64,000 nucleotides of DNA from Arsenophonus sp046530735 (GTDB taxonomy: Bacteria; Pseudomonadota; Gammaproteobacteria; Enterobacterales; Enterobacteriaceae): the NCBI GenBank assembly GCA_046530735.1, contig JBHEQV010000001.1, forward strand, positions 124,001-188,000, given 5' to 3'. Shown here one piece after another: positions 11,835 through 24,299 of the stretch (position 1 is the first letter of the stretch; every line of letters starts with the position of its first letter). Both the position numbers and the translations under genes were made by a program. Below the pieces are notes generated by a model. The model was not told the DNA's origin and did no database searches. It was given only the letters and a program-made list of their open reading frames with translations.

Positions 11835-13506
11835 TCATAATTTCATAATTTGTTTAACCAGCTGATTAAGTGTTTTTGCACATTCATTACCTGGTACTAA
11901 TAACTCAATCATCAATGTTCTATCGCTCTGTTGCCAATAATTGTTAATGGTATCTTTCAACTGATGCCAATTTGACTGTGAGGCGTAAGATAGACTAAAC
12001 ATGTCCGCTGTATGCTTAAATTGTAGATGATGAGGCATACAATAAAAACGTTCTCTTTCCATTTCATGAGTAGGTAGCATAGAGAATATCTGACCACCAT
12101 CATTATTCACCACAATCAACACCATAGGTGCTACGTTATTACGTAATAAATTTAAACTATTTAAGTCATAAAGCGCAGAAATATCACCGATGATCCCTAA
12201 CGTGGGTTTTTCATTGGCAGCTTGAAGACCAGCTAACGTGGAAATTAAACCATCAATCCCACTAGCTCCTCGATTGCTATAAATTGGGTAACTCAGTGGT
12301 AATTGAGCAAGGGCATCAATTAATCTGACAATTAAGCTCTTACCAAGAAAAGCTTGCCCGTCTGTCGGTAACAATTGTACAAATTGATGAGCAATAGCGG
12401 CTTCTGAAAATTCTTGTGCAAGCTGTTTACTGACACTACTATAAACATTATAGACAATTTCTATTAATGAATGTGCCCATGGCAATCTAGCTATGGCAGG
12501 ATGGGCAATTAACCAGTCAGACACTGAACTTACTAATCGCCTACCACAATGATTAGTCGGATCTAAACGACCAGGAATACGATCAATAGTCCAATATTCC
12601 TCTGGTTGGCATTGTGCTTGCCATTCTAATAACCGTATACTGGTTAAACTTGAGCCGAACTGAACGACTAACTGTACATTTTGCAAAATCTTTTTTGCCG
12701 CTCTAACGGATAACCAGAGATCAGCGCATGGTAATGGTTGCCCAGTTTGTGATAAAACATCACTAATAATTGGCCAGCCTAGTATTTCTGCCCACTTGGC
12801 AACTTTTTCTCCCTCATCAGGTCGTATTCTTCCCGCGATTACAAGACCTTTTTTTGTCGCCAAGCATGCCAATCGTTGGGTAATGCTAACGAACAGGATC
12901 TAGAACCTACCAACCATGGTGTAGAAGATTGCCACCAATTATCCAATGAATTTTTCCAATTAATTTGTGCTGACCTGTCACCATATAAAGGTTCAGCAAA
13001 TGGACAATTGATATGCAAAACACCATGTAAAAGATTATCCATAGTGTTATCAATGATACTCACTAAATATTGTGCACTAATATCTTGTGTTGGGCTGGGC
13101 AATGCTAATGTTTGTGCTGGATGATCAGAAAAAATAGTAGTTTGTCTGATCGCTTGATTAGCACCACAATCAATTAATTCAGGCGGCCTATCAGCGGTAA
13201 AAAAATGATATTTTCACCAGTTAAGCCTGCTTCTATTAAACCAGGATATAAGTTAGCTACTGCACTACCAGAAGTGACAATAACCGCTACCGGCTTACTA
13301 ACAACAGATTTCGCTAAACCTAAAGCAAAATAGGCTAATCCACACTCATCATAGTGAGTATGACAAATTAATTTAGTATTTGTTGCCGCTGATAACGTCA
13401 ATGGCGTAGAGCGAGAACCTGGTGCAATACAAACATGGCTCAATCCATGTCGTGTTAATGCTTCCAAAATGACTTCGGCCCATTGATAGTTTAAAATAAA
13501 CGACAT
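11835..13506 (-). pseudogene. menD: SEPHCHC synthase MenD, two homopolymer frameshifts
   Basis: MenD is the thiamine-diphosphate enzyme that adds 2-oxoglutarate to isochorismate. Three blocks cover its whole ~555 residues: 13174-13506 (LTRHGLSHVCIAPGSRSTPLT, with the ThDP-activating Glu region DECGLAYFALG), 12839-13102 (SPTQDISAQ...HINCPFAEPLYG) and 11835-12872 (GWPIISDVLSQTGQPLPCADLWL, YSNRGASGIDGLIST, GDISALYDLNSL, VVNNDGGQIFSMLPT). Both breaks lie in runs of seven identical bases (A7 at 13199-13205, T7 at 12849-12855 on the plus strand). One extra base in each restores the family sequence exactly (FFTADRPPELIDCGANQ and WRQKKGLVIAGR). No other lesion was seen. It may be a young pseudogene, slippage-rescued, or a sequencing artefact. 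Confidence 0.93.
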
Positions 13507-13603
13507 ACGTTACTCAAAACAAAAACAAGAAATAAAATAATACCAATTTTAAGTGAAATTATGTTATTTTCCTTATTCCAGTTCAATAAACTTTTGATAA
13601 AAA

Positions 13604-14954
13604 TTATTTTTTGTTAAAAAAATTTTTATAACAAGATATTTCAGTATTTAGCAATATTTGTAAACCTGCAGCCTTATTTTCAACTTCAAGCCATTCTTTC
13701 CATGGATCTGAATTATTAACAATTCCGGCGCCAGCATAAAGACGAAGATGATCATTATTAATGTGCGCACAACGTAATAAAACAATAAATTCACTTTGAT
13801 TTAATGATAAATAGCCGGCACTACCTGCGTACCAACCGCAACAAATAGGTTCATTTTGCTGTAAAAAATGTTTAGCTATTTTTCTCGGTACACCAGCAAC
13901 TGCAGCGGTTGGCTGTAAACGATACAGACAATCCTTATCACTAGTATACCGTAACGTGATATGAATAAAACGACGCAAGTGCTGGATTTTACGTAAAAAA
14001 ATAATATTAACTGCGAAAACATCAATTTTTTCACAATTATTTTGCACCTTTGACAAATATCATCTACCACCAATAAATTTTCATGCTGATTTTTATCATC
14101 ATTCATTAACCAATCAGAATTAACTTTTCTGAGTATTGGATCTGATGAATTGACTACTGTGCCAGCTAATGCTTCTGTATAAAGGTGTTGAAATTTACGA
14201 TAATAAAGTCGCTCAGGGGTTGATGATAAAAAGGTATGTTGAGGATTAAAAGAGATCATAAAATGATAACATTGAAAATTAACTGCTTTACTAGCTGACA
14301 GCAGACTTGCCACATTTAACGGTTTTGTTAATTCAATATCTGTTTGGCGGGCAAGCACTACTTTATCCATAACCCCGCTATTAATTAGTTGTATTGCCTG
14401 AATAGTTAAATCCTGCCATTGTTGGTATTAAGGAAGATGCTGAATTCTCTTAATGCAGCTATTAAGAGGCGAAATAGGATTAACTGATTTCAATTTGGAT
14501 AAAAATTGCAAAGCCTGTGTCAAATCTTCTTGACCAATAATATTGGTAGCTAATATCCACTTTCCCTGACAATAATGAAACTCAATTCGTGGTAAAAATA
14601 AATAACTATCATCACCAACAAAATCGGCATAATATTCATTATTAGGCAACGACTGCCAGGCTGTCAATCCCCAAATCCGCATGGTTGTTGTCTCTGTTTG
14701 TTGTTGTAAAAATCGTTCCGCAACAGCAATTTTGCTAAAACGTTTTACCTCACCGAGTAAAATCGCTTCTTCATGCCCATTGCGATGATACCAATAAAAT
14801 TGAGGATAAAATTGCTGACTAGCTAGCCAATCTAAAGCTGGAAATATGATATCAGCAGGAAAGTAAATTCATATCGTTGCAAACTTTTAGCATTGATTTG
14901 TCGTTTAGATAAAAATTGATGAACACTTGCCATAAATTCAGTAATATTAATCAT
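13604..14954 (-). pseudogene. menF: Isochorismate synthase MenF, pseudogene
   Basis: MenF converts chorismate to isochorismate, the entry step to menaquinone. The likely start is ATG at 14952-14954 (MINITEFMASVHQFL). Readable blocks: N-terminal domain (RIWGLTAWQSLP, FLPRIEFHYCQGKW), then MDKVVLARQTDIEL, TPERLYYR, LYTEALAGTV, ENLLVVDDICQR, and the C-terminal chorismate-binding core (LQPTAAVAGVP, GWYAGSAGYLSLNQSEF, RLYAGAGIV, NKAAGL). Lesions: a frameshift near 14865, an in-frame TAA at about 14430 (HLP*YQQW) and a frameshift near 14055 (ICQR). The family length is about 430 residues and nearly all of it is still traceable. The downstream menD start is 98 bp away. Confidence 0.92.
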
Positions 14955-15124
14955 TATTACTATCCTCTTGACTTACCATCCAATAAATTGTTTTATTAAG
15001 CCAATTAGTTAACCTCGTATTTATTCTATTATTTATATCTTTAATAAAACATGTATTAATTTTTCATTGCTAATAACATTGATCCGTAAAAACCCAGCGA
15101 TATTAGTGCTTATGCATATAAGAT

Positions 15125-15196
15125 GACAAATTATTTGATAACCGAAAGACAAAATATTTGATATGCTCAAAATACATAAAGACAAGTTATTTGATA
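15125..15196. repeat. Three direct 16-bp repeats, GACAAATTATTTGATA type
   Basis: GACAAATTATTTGATA (15125-15140), GACAAAATATTTGATA (15148-15163) and GACAAGTTATTTGATA (15181-15196). Spacing is 23 and 33 bp, all in the same orientation, one or two mismatches between copies. The pattern resembles iterated transposase- or regulator-binding sites. No matching transposase gene lies beside it. Confidence 0.7.
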
Positions 15197-16270
15197 CTAA
15201 TTAATATATCGAGGTAACTATCTTACTTCTTCTAAAGATATCATGAACTTAATTTTAAAACCGTTATTTTAGAAAAAATAAGGTTGCACTTTTAATAATT
15301 TTGTATTGAGGCGTTTCTTCACACGCTTCTCTAAAAAATATATATATCGAAACTGCCAGAAGCAATGGATGGTTTCACGCGCTATATTAGTCATATCAGA
15401 TATTCTCCTTGTTTATTACCTCGCCTAATTGCGTTGCGTGCTATTTCATGATATTACTCACCATTAAATTCATAATATGATGAGTAATATTGTCAGATAT
15501 ATTCAAAATTATTGGCCTGATAACACCACGTCTTAACGTCCACAACACTTATCTGCAAAGGATTGCATATATTTACAACCTAAGGATAAAGTAATCTTAT
15601 TAATTTTCAGTGCATAACTGAATCGCTCGTAATACTGAGTTTTTATGGACGTCATCATACAACACAAACAGTTAAGCTTCATATACTCAGATCCCCGTAC
15701 TGATGACCACTTTTACACTGTTATTAGGATTCAGAACATATTTCACAGAGCATTACGCCAATCAGAGTTTGATTTTACAGATAAAATTATCAAAACTAAT
15801 CTATTGACCTGATTACCATGCAGAAATGAAACGTCATTAAGAACAATTTCTTTGCAAACCAAGTATCACATACAGATAATTAACAAGTTGTCAGACTCAA
15901 TCTGGTCAAGCTTAAAACCTGCATAGACTCTGTAGATCTATCAGTAAAATCGACCATGTATCAGTACACTCTAATCAGAAAAATAGGACGTTCGCAATTT
16001 CAAACTGAAAGTATGATTTGCATTTTAGTTTTAAAGCATATTTATAAATTATCTTACAATCAGCTTGAATAACCAGCTTTCAAACAAAATTAGCTTTAAG
16101 CGATTCTGTAACCTACACTCCATGTCATTAATGTCTCTGAAGACTGTACGAAGTGTGTGGAAGTTATAAAACAGAATAGATGAAGGAACTTTAAAGCTAT
16201 TTTTGATGATGTAACTTAAAAACTTCTAAAGAAAAACTTTATAGCTTGTGTAAGATAAATCATCAATGCC

Positions 16271-16310
16271 ACTACTTCGTACTTGCTACGAAGTAGTCCT
16301 TTAAAAAGGA
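16271..16310. repeat. Perfect 11-bp inverted repeat followed by a second short palindrome
   Basis: ACTACTTCGTA, loop CTTGC, TACGAAGTAGT (16271-16297), directly followed by the palindrome TCCTTTAAAAAGGA (16297-16310). No adjacent gene; it could be an old terminator or an operator. Confidence 0.55.
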
Positions 16311-16479
16311 CGAAAAAGAATAACTTAATCAAAGGAAGCCATGCTTACTCATTGGAAACACAGCAAGTAGTGATAAAAATATTTAGAATCACCGTGGACT
16401 AAAACACGGTAATAGCCATTATAGTGGCTATAAGTTTTTGGTAAACATAGATTAAGAAGTACAAGTTAATCAGAAAATA

Positions 16480-17888
16480 GGAATTATCAACAAATCTAGT
16501 GTATGGGTGGTCATGCTATATTTCACTTTGATGCTTTGTAAATCTGTTCTTCATCTTTAAATTAGGTTTTATTTACCACTCATGATGAAGGCTAAAATGC
16601 CATTAGCTGGTTCCCGCTTTCTTAAACAAACAGATAGCAGCTTAAATAATATTAAAGGGTTGTTTTTATTTAAACCTTCTTGCCTATCAGGCTTGATATC
16701 TTTAATATTGCAAAATTCAATTCAATCATATTCAGCGTTCTTATGATACCCAGCTAGCCCTGACGAGATGTCATAGGATGCAAGCAGTTATTTTTGATTA
16801 TTTTCCAACATCCTGATCACTGGGAAGATATGCTGAAAACCTTAACAACAAAATATCAATGAGTTTATTAGCAGAATCAGAAATTTCTGTTAGCCAAACT
16901 TTCGCACTTCACCATTAACTTTCTGTGCTCAATGCTTTTGGGGAGTAAAGACGGTGCATTAGGTGTTTGTATACCCAGCAGCGTTGATCCTGCATATTCG
17001 ATAATATCTTTGCTATTGTATTCAAAACCAAGAGCACCCCGTCTCTCCTATAGAAAGCTTGGGATATACGATTAAACTGTCTGCTCGTATGCCATTAAAA
17101 ATTAAACCAAGTTTCCTTCTGACTCTCGATAAGCATCTTCATACCATAACCTATCTCCTTCATATCCATGCGCAGTGATGCCGATAATGAGCAGCAGGCA
17201 AAGGAGATCATCTTATCTAATAAGACGGTTTTATCCCATCGATCCAGAAATAAACCTAGAGTGGATCTTACTTAAATCACGTAAGCACAGATTGCCTGTG
17301 CTCTTCAAGGCATCTGTGTTTCGATCTGCTGATAATACTGGAAGAGAAACCATGTTTTTCATCGAGAAGCAGATCAGGGCTTCATGAAAATCACGGGTAG
17401 AGATGCCTAACAGGATATACAGCCATGGTAAAAATTCTTCGTCCTTTTGCACGCTTCAGATAGGGCAGAACAATGACATGTTGAAGAATATTCTGTTACC
17501 ACTGTGATCTCTAATCTTCAGCACTTTAATTTCAATATTGCTAATATCAACCTGTATGGTTTGTTGTGGGACATAACCGTTACAAACGAGAACATTGTAG
17601 ATGTATCCCTCTCTCCTATATCAACAAAGTGACATTCAGAATTTTATTGTGCAACCGTGGCTTCGAGTTGAGATAAGCCTCAACAACGGTGTTATCAACT
17701 ACCTGGCAGTATTACAGATGACTTCATGAAAGGGATCCACAGGTAATATCTAGTTTTTACAGAATACCTTTAGAATAGAATTTTAAATTTCATATCACTC
17801 CTGTTGTTGACATCATTACATGAAATCAATTATCAGCAGAATACGCTATCATCCATAAAATCTTATATACAAGAAATAAACATAACTA
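16480..17888 (-). mobile_element. IS256-like insertion sequence, decayed copy B
   Basis: About 1.41 kb with the family ends (GAATTATCAACAAA at the left; inverse of AGTTATGTTTATTTCT at the right). A 73-codon minus frame (17231-17452) reads KDEEFLPWLYILLGISTRDFHEAL..., then LCLRDLSKIHSRFI, matching the LLPxLYLKGISTGDFxEAL and RDLSxxRYVYxWADG region of IS256/Mutator transposases. The rest is broken. Confidence 0.75.
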
Positions 17889-18953
17889 GAAAAATCGTTA
17901 CTGATAGCGAAAACATCCACGATAGTCAGAATTTTAAAATGGGTCATTGATAAGGCTAAGATAAATTACAATATCTATGCGATCTAGGAGGTTATCTATC
18001 TAAAACAGAAGTTTAGAAATAGCAAACTATTATAGGAGACATATTCAGAGTAAAAGCCATAGAAACAAACCGTTACCAAGACTCAGCAAAAGTACACATC
18101 ACAAGATTACAAAAACTAAAACACGAGTTGAAAATGAATTTACGGGGATAGAAGAAATAAACAGAAATTAATCCGTATCATTGGTGAGGTACGCGCTAAT
18201 TTTCTCCATGAGAATGATGGCAGCATATTACAACCTAAAGTCTGGTTCACATACTTTTAGCATGCAGAACACATTATATATTTTGACGACAAGAATAAAT
18301 AAAATAATACTGTCCATGACAATGAGCAGTAAAATTAAGTGCCAAATGATCAAAAAAAATCTAATTATTTAAAAATAAAATTGAGATTTATTTAAATTTT
18401 AAGTTTTTTGAGATATTCCTTAGAATATCACCAAGATGTAGTAAGGAATTACTAATAAATCCTCGGCTATAATGCGACTTATTATAATGACTCAGCCAAA
18501 TAAGAACAATAGTTTCTACTTTCATCTCGTGTAATCTGTATCTGATAATTTGGTTATTATTGAACATGGGTTTTAGCGATGCGAGAATATAGGATGTATT
18601 GATGCGCTTCATTACTGATCTTAGTTTAGTATTCAGAGACAGCTAGGTGAGGGGATACTCATCTTCATTTCATTAAATATTTTATAACGCAAATACTTAA
18701 TTTTAATGTAAATCACATCTGCTTTTCCAACAACCGGGTGCCGGTGATAAAAAAAGCAATACATCTCTTGTAACATCTTCTGATATCCCTATTTAATCAA
18801 TGAATATTATATTACATGTTAAGTATTATGAATCTGATTAAGCCACTGTAATTGATATTTTAGTATTTATAACAGTTTATTTATCGTCAATATCGCTGAC
18901 GTTTTATCTTATCTAACAAGAGCTAAATAGAACGATTTCACTGTACATATAAA
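17889..18953. other. Anonymous region with short coding traces
   Basis: No family recognised. A plus-strand trace around 18165-18260 reads IRIIGEVRANFLHENDGSIL followed by QPKVWFTYF and, after a stop, AEHIIYFDDKNK; it looks like part of a former gene. A 74-codon minus frame (18388-18612) has no motif known to me. Confidence 0.35.
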
Positions 18954-19090
18954 GACTATGTTGGTAAAGATTCTTCATAGAAATCCTCTATACTGCATCA
19001 TGAAGAATTTTCACTACAGCGGTTGCCATAAAAAATTAAACAGGCATATAGATCAAGAGACTATTTCTTCACTCTCTGCCAACATAGTCT
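18954..19090. mobile_element. MITE-like miniature derivative of the IS1595-like element
   Basis: 137 bp. The left ~130 bp match the left end of the full IS1595-like copies (GGTAAAGATTCTTCATAGAAATC...GAAGAATTTTC.CTACAG). It ends in CCAACATAGTC, the exact inverse of the left end GACTATGTTGG. It has both terminal repeats and no transposase part. No obvious target-site duplication. Confidence 0.6.
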
Positions 19091-19250
19091 TAACTGCGTA
19101 ATCCTTTTGCGGTGAAGTGTCGCATTCTAATATCATCCTGACTGCAGTTTGCCATGTCAAATATAAATACGGATCTTTTCTAGACTTACCATTACCCCTG
19201 TAATAATTTTCGCTAAATGCTTCTGTTTTTAATAGCAACCTCCTAGTCAA
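19091..19250 (-). pseudogene. Unrecognised gene fragment next to the MITE
   Basis: A minus frame starting at 19250 reads MTRRLLLKTEAFSENYY, then KDPYLYLTWQTAVRMIL and SPQKDYAVK before entering the MITE-like sequence at 19090. Composition is protein-like. I cannot name it; it may belong to the prophage. The MITE seems to cut it. Confidence 0.3.
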
Positions 19251-22200
19251 TAATTGTACTGATAAGTCATCGTCAGCTATTTTAGCTTATTGCTTATACG
19301 GACGGCGCCTTCCAGCAAGACTAGGTATTTAGTTTCTGTATATTAAACCAATCTTTCCTCGATTAACTAATTCTATTGTTACCATCACTTTCAATAAATC
19401 ATAACGGCATGATTCTCTGGTTTTCTTTTAATAACGGCATGCTGATAAGTGGCAATGCCGCTGTTGTTATCTAACAAATACATTAATTTTTCTCCTTTTT
19501 ATCGGAATGTACATAACAAAAATCCTGATGTGATGGCTTATAGAAGTTTAACAGACATGCCAATATCTATCCAGGCATAATAAATACGAGTAGTAGCGTG
19601 GCAATCGGGTTAAGCGCATTAATCGGCAATAGTCCACGTAGTTCTAAATCATTAGAATCATACCACTAATTCTCCGGAAAGGTGCTCATACTCATCGTAA
19701 AATCGTAAAACCGTGCTAATTTAATCTAAAATTACCAATTGAGGTTTGATTTTATGCATTACTTGTTAGCCGCCAATACACGGTACTAATTAACGCCAAC
19801 ATAATAGCTGCTATCATAACTCTGATAGCAAGAAATGCTCTCTGTCAGCAAGTAACCAATTGACAGCAAGTAGAAAAGATTAAGTTCATAAATTGCCTAA
19901 GCATTGTTCGCTAACATGAACCCTGCTTGCAGGCTAGATCAAAACGATAGCAATAGTGTATATTTCAAAGTTTTATTTTAGAGCAATCTAACCACGTTAG
20001 ATAGTAGTTATAATAGCGCGCCTTGATGTGCCTTTAAATCCATGTGATTATCTTTAACCAGTAGTTGAGTTTTTCTGCTACTAACCTGGTATCAACGGAC
20101 TTTTCAGAGGATAATTCTATAGTCCACTTATCCCCGGGATAGTACGTGCTAAAAAAACAAGGACAGGAAGGTTTAACCTGATTTTGCTTTGTATAAAAAA
20201 GTTTCTTAAATGTCTCCCCTAGATGCGAGCTTGGTTATCCAGGGTATTGAAGGAGATATGCAACGTGCTATTAACTTTTTATCTAGTACAAACACCATTA
20301 ACTATTGGCCACTCCGGTTATTCAAGCCGCTCACCGGTAACAGAGTCACGATAGCATGCAAGATAGTCAGTCATCCGATTCTTCTCGCTCTCGCTAAAGA
20401 AGATGTCTAGAGCTATTCTCCATCATGAAGATTACAGATACCCGTATCGTCCCACCGTTTCAGATGGATAGATATTAGCTACAGATAACGTTTTCACTTT
20501 GCATGACAAGCATTCATAATCCCGACACCGTGTACCCCCCAAACCGCCTTCCAGACATGAATTTCACCTAATATAGAAAGCGCGACAGCAACTCTTCCAT
20601 GCACTTAAAGTTACTACTTTACCTAGAATACCTGGATTCTGTCAGCGACTACTTAACGGAGACCCTGCGATCAGTATTATAAAATTGAGTGCATATCCCA
20701 AAAGCCATGAAGTCACATTCCAGCTCAAGTTGATCACAGTCTCGATGTTAATTGTTAAAGATTCCTGCCTTGCCATTTACGCTACTGTTAGGCTCTGTAA
20801 TGCGTTTCGTCTTGCAATTGCAAACGTGTTTCAATCACTCAAACTATCTGCATCATGCAATGACAAGACTGATAGTCACTGGGTGAGGTTCAGTCTGCTT
20901 TTCTTACAACGCAATAAAAGGCGCAATGTTTGAGCAGCTCATTCTCGCTGATGTCGTTTTGAATAATTTGCTGGATACTATCTCAGACTAGGCCATAGTA
21001 ATTGCTCCAAACAAGCTTTTTATATCAGGTAAATGCGCCACAACGGGTAAAAATATTATGGAATTATTCTGTGAGGTTTCCCAATAAGTTTTCTTAGCAT
21101 AGAGTGATGATATGGCATTTAAATCTTATTCTAGATACGCTTTAAACACAAATAATTGCACACTGTCATCCTTGGAAGTAAGATGACGGTCATCCAAATA
21201 GCTAGTCACGTAAGTGCCTAATGCGTATAACCTTCCGCTCTCTAAAAGCTGGATAACGCCTTTGCTGTAACAGTAGCTACAATCGCGAGCAAAGCCGAGC
21301 TAACATACTAACTGGCCGTCATCCTATAAACTGTTGAAGACCTCAAGCTAGCCCTATTGATAAACAGATATATTAGTACCGCCGTCGCTAACTAAATTCT
21401 TCCTAGTCCTGGAAGAACCTCTCTTCACCATCCATCCAGAGCAGCGCAACGTCACTCATTTGTCACCTCTTGCTGCTAGACTGCCATGGATATTTTCTTG
21501 ATGTCGATAATCGTTTTGTTTGACATGGCTGATAACGTCTTTCTATCCTGTGAAGATAACTTTGGATTCAACGCTATTCTCAATCGCCATCTTCTGTTTT
21601 ACAGTTAGGCTTTTTATTATTTCTAGATTACCAGTAAAACGCGCTGTCGCGGTATATTAAATACAGCCTTGTGCCCATCAACAATTTCTAGGTTTTACAC
21701 AGGCAATAACATAAACCAGGCCAGCCTTAGAACTCAGGCGAAGACGACCCTTTTCATATGAGTGATATAAGCTGCTATCTCAGGTAAGCCTGATAGATTG
21801 ATAACCTCAATCTGATAATAGCACGGTCGTCTGGTCATGAACTGCCACAAAGATATGGCAAATACTATCTTTAGATCCGGTAACGGCACGTTGATGTGCT
21901 AATATTTCTGCGAGCGGTTAAACTCATCGAGGATTTCACAGTCCAGCGCTATCACAACTGAATGTTTTACGCTTTTAATCCGTCGTCCTCTTAGTTAAAA
22001 TGCCGCATATAAACAGGAGGCGAATTTTGCGCCTCACCGAGGCAAGCAGACATTGCAATGGAATATTATTCATCCAGTTTATTCCCATGATTAATTCAGG
22101 ATAACACCAGGACATCCTCTTCCCTCTTGGTACTTTCTACCAGACCCGCTAGTATGATAAATGCCCTGCACAGGATCAATGTTAGCGTTCTCTATTCCCT

Positions 22201-23600
22201 CTTTCTTGCTCTAGATTAACTATACCTAGCTAATTAACATACCACGATTAACCCATAGACAGATATGGCCAAATAATGCGAGTCAGATACTTGTTCTGCA
22301 TACAGTTTGCTTTTTTCTTCTCACACTCCTTTACTACAGCGCTAAATCGTCTGATTGCACCAATGCCAGACGTCTTTCCTACAGAGGGCACGCCAGTGCT
22401 ATTCGTTGGAATGAGTCTTTTATCATCTAGAAGCTTTTGAGACGATAAATACAATCGCGAAATCGTCGATTTTATCCTTGTTGATATCGCTCACATGATT
22501 GCGCATTGACCTTTGACTAAATAATGGTATAATGATATCCTTAGATATTTTGCCGTATTTAGCAGACAACCAGTTATCATTTCAGATGCAAGTTCTTCCA
22601 GTTGGTTCTATTGATTACCAGAAACTCACGATGATACGCGACACGGATTAATACATTCACCACACTTTCAGATAGTCTAAGTATAAAAGAAAGTAAAGGA
22701 TTTATCGATCTCTGGGTTCAGATATCGCTTAACCCACTGTGATGGCAAAAGGAGGTTATACAGGTTTTATGCGATCTATCGCAGGGTAAGTTGATAGGAT
22801 CAACTATCAGAATAGACTATCGAGCAGCCACAGGTAATACTGACTAAGAGCCAGTGAGTAAAAATCTGATTATCGATACCGCAACACCATCTCCTCAAGC
22901 TACCGAGCACTTCTACTTATTCGCTACAGAGATAAACAATGGATGACACAACCGCTTCTTAGCAAAATAAAACGTACTGTATTATATTACTTTCTGGAAT
23001 GCGGTACCCAGGATGACTAACGCTAGCTGAGTTCTCGTCACCGTTGCCTAGATCAGGCTTAGTTAAGCCCCGCCATGTCGTAATAAATTCGCCATAAAGA
23101 TACGGATTAACAACCGCACTTATAAGGTTAAGATCTTATATCCCAGCGTTTTGATGGCTAGAGTACATGCCTTTAGACAGCGGCTACCTGCTTACTAATT
23201 TGCAGCACATCCAATAAACCTTCTAGACAGATAGTGCCAATGTCACTGAGCAGGACATGGAGGTGAAATCATCATTGGCAACCCCATACGGCTGAAATGT
23301 TTTAGGCTAACCTCCACTAGACTAACTATGAGCATGGACGAAAACATCTGTATCTATGAACTATGCACGGTGGGTCGCCTCTCTAGGCGCAGCATATTTT
23401 ACAGCCTCTGCCTATTATGAAGACGGTCTTGATGGAGGAAAGTACTGTTAAGTCTATCGACCAACTGTATAATCTAATGCTGGAGTGCACCAGGCTGTTT
23501 GTTCAGATCTTTCACGAACGATTCATGCAACGCCCATCATCTCTTTACTTCAATGAATTTACTGGTCATTATCTAGTCAATGCTAAATACCATCATAGCT
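19251..23600 (-). other. Decayed left part of Mu-like prophage (head/tail region expected)
   Basis: Noticeably less AT-rich than the flanks, without long frames. By position after MuF this should hold Mu late genes (protease/scaffold, major head, tail), but I cannot match individual genes. Traces include a minus reading around 21250 (LESGRLYALGTYVTSYL) and a GC-rich hairpin GAGGCG-AATTTTG-CGCCTC at 22018-22036. Confidence 0.4.
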
Positions 23601-24290
23601 GGAGATTAGAACTAATTCATATTGGAGATCATTTTTATCTTGTCCTCATTATAAAGGTAGTAACGGATGACGATTTTCTCTCTACGCTTATCTACGGCAG
23701 CCTCTATTCCATGAATGTGTATGGTGTGCCTCTCTTTCGTAACATGCAGGCCAAAATCATCCATCTAGTGTTTTAACAAGGCGGCGTGTACTGAACAGTG
23801 CTAATTAAACCCATTAGGCGGCAATAACTTTTCTAAAAAGGGTGTTCGTAACGAAAAACTTTGCCATGTAAGGAAGCTTGTATGCAAGGACTTGAGTTCG
23901 CTATCCCTACACGATTCACACATAAACCTGGCAGTAGAGATAAAGATCTGCGGAAAGACGAGTAAACTGTGCATATTGAACGGCCATTATAAACCAACTA
24001 GGTATTGACGTTATATATCATCGCAAAACAGCGAGCGATACCCAGTTTACGGTTCCAGTATTGCCCTATCTGTACCAGCAGCTATTTTTCCACCATCCAA
24101 GCTTTTGTAGCCTAGATATCAGTATATCAATGAAGTTCTGCTAGAATATTTCCTCACAATAGCTAAGTCTACCTCATAAGAAATCACACTCAAAACATCT
24201 AGCTGGCCACCTTGGAAACAGTAAACATCCAGACATGAAACTGCCCCTTGTTCTTCAAAGCAGTTCTAGGTAATTTGATACCCCTAAGTG
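23600..24290 (-). pseudogene. Mu gp30 (MuF-like) head morphogenesis protein, remnant
   Basis: A minus-strand reading at about 23740-23880 gives TWQSFSLRTPFLEKLLPPNGFN, a stop in place of a Cys codon, then HCSVHAALLKH. This matches the C-terminal MuF signature (HGKVF..DDPFW...PPNGFNCRCSV). It lies directly downstream of the portal remnant, as in Mu. The frame is broken repeatedly. MuF proteins help assemble the head around the portal. Confidence 0.65.
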
Positions 24291-24299
24291 CGGAAATAG

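Larger units (their letters stand above)
14960..16470. other. Anonymous region upstream of menF
   Basis: No recognisable gene. A 41-codon minus frame (15269-15394, MTNIARETIHCFWQF) has AAGGAG eight bases upstream and could be a small or truncated gene of unknown function. The region also has the triple 16-bp repeat at 15125-15196 and a perfect inverted repeat at 16271-16297, described separately. Confidence 0.4.

Noticed and set aside
12876..13124. 82-codon plus frame over menD
   Set aside because: Antisense of the menD block SPTQDISAQ...; no independent support.
23417..23776. 119-codon plus-strand open frame, one of the longest in the prophage interval
   Set aside because: It overlaps the MuF remnant in the opposite direction, has no recognisable motif or ribosome site, and its composition looks like antisense of a decayed gene.
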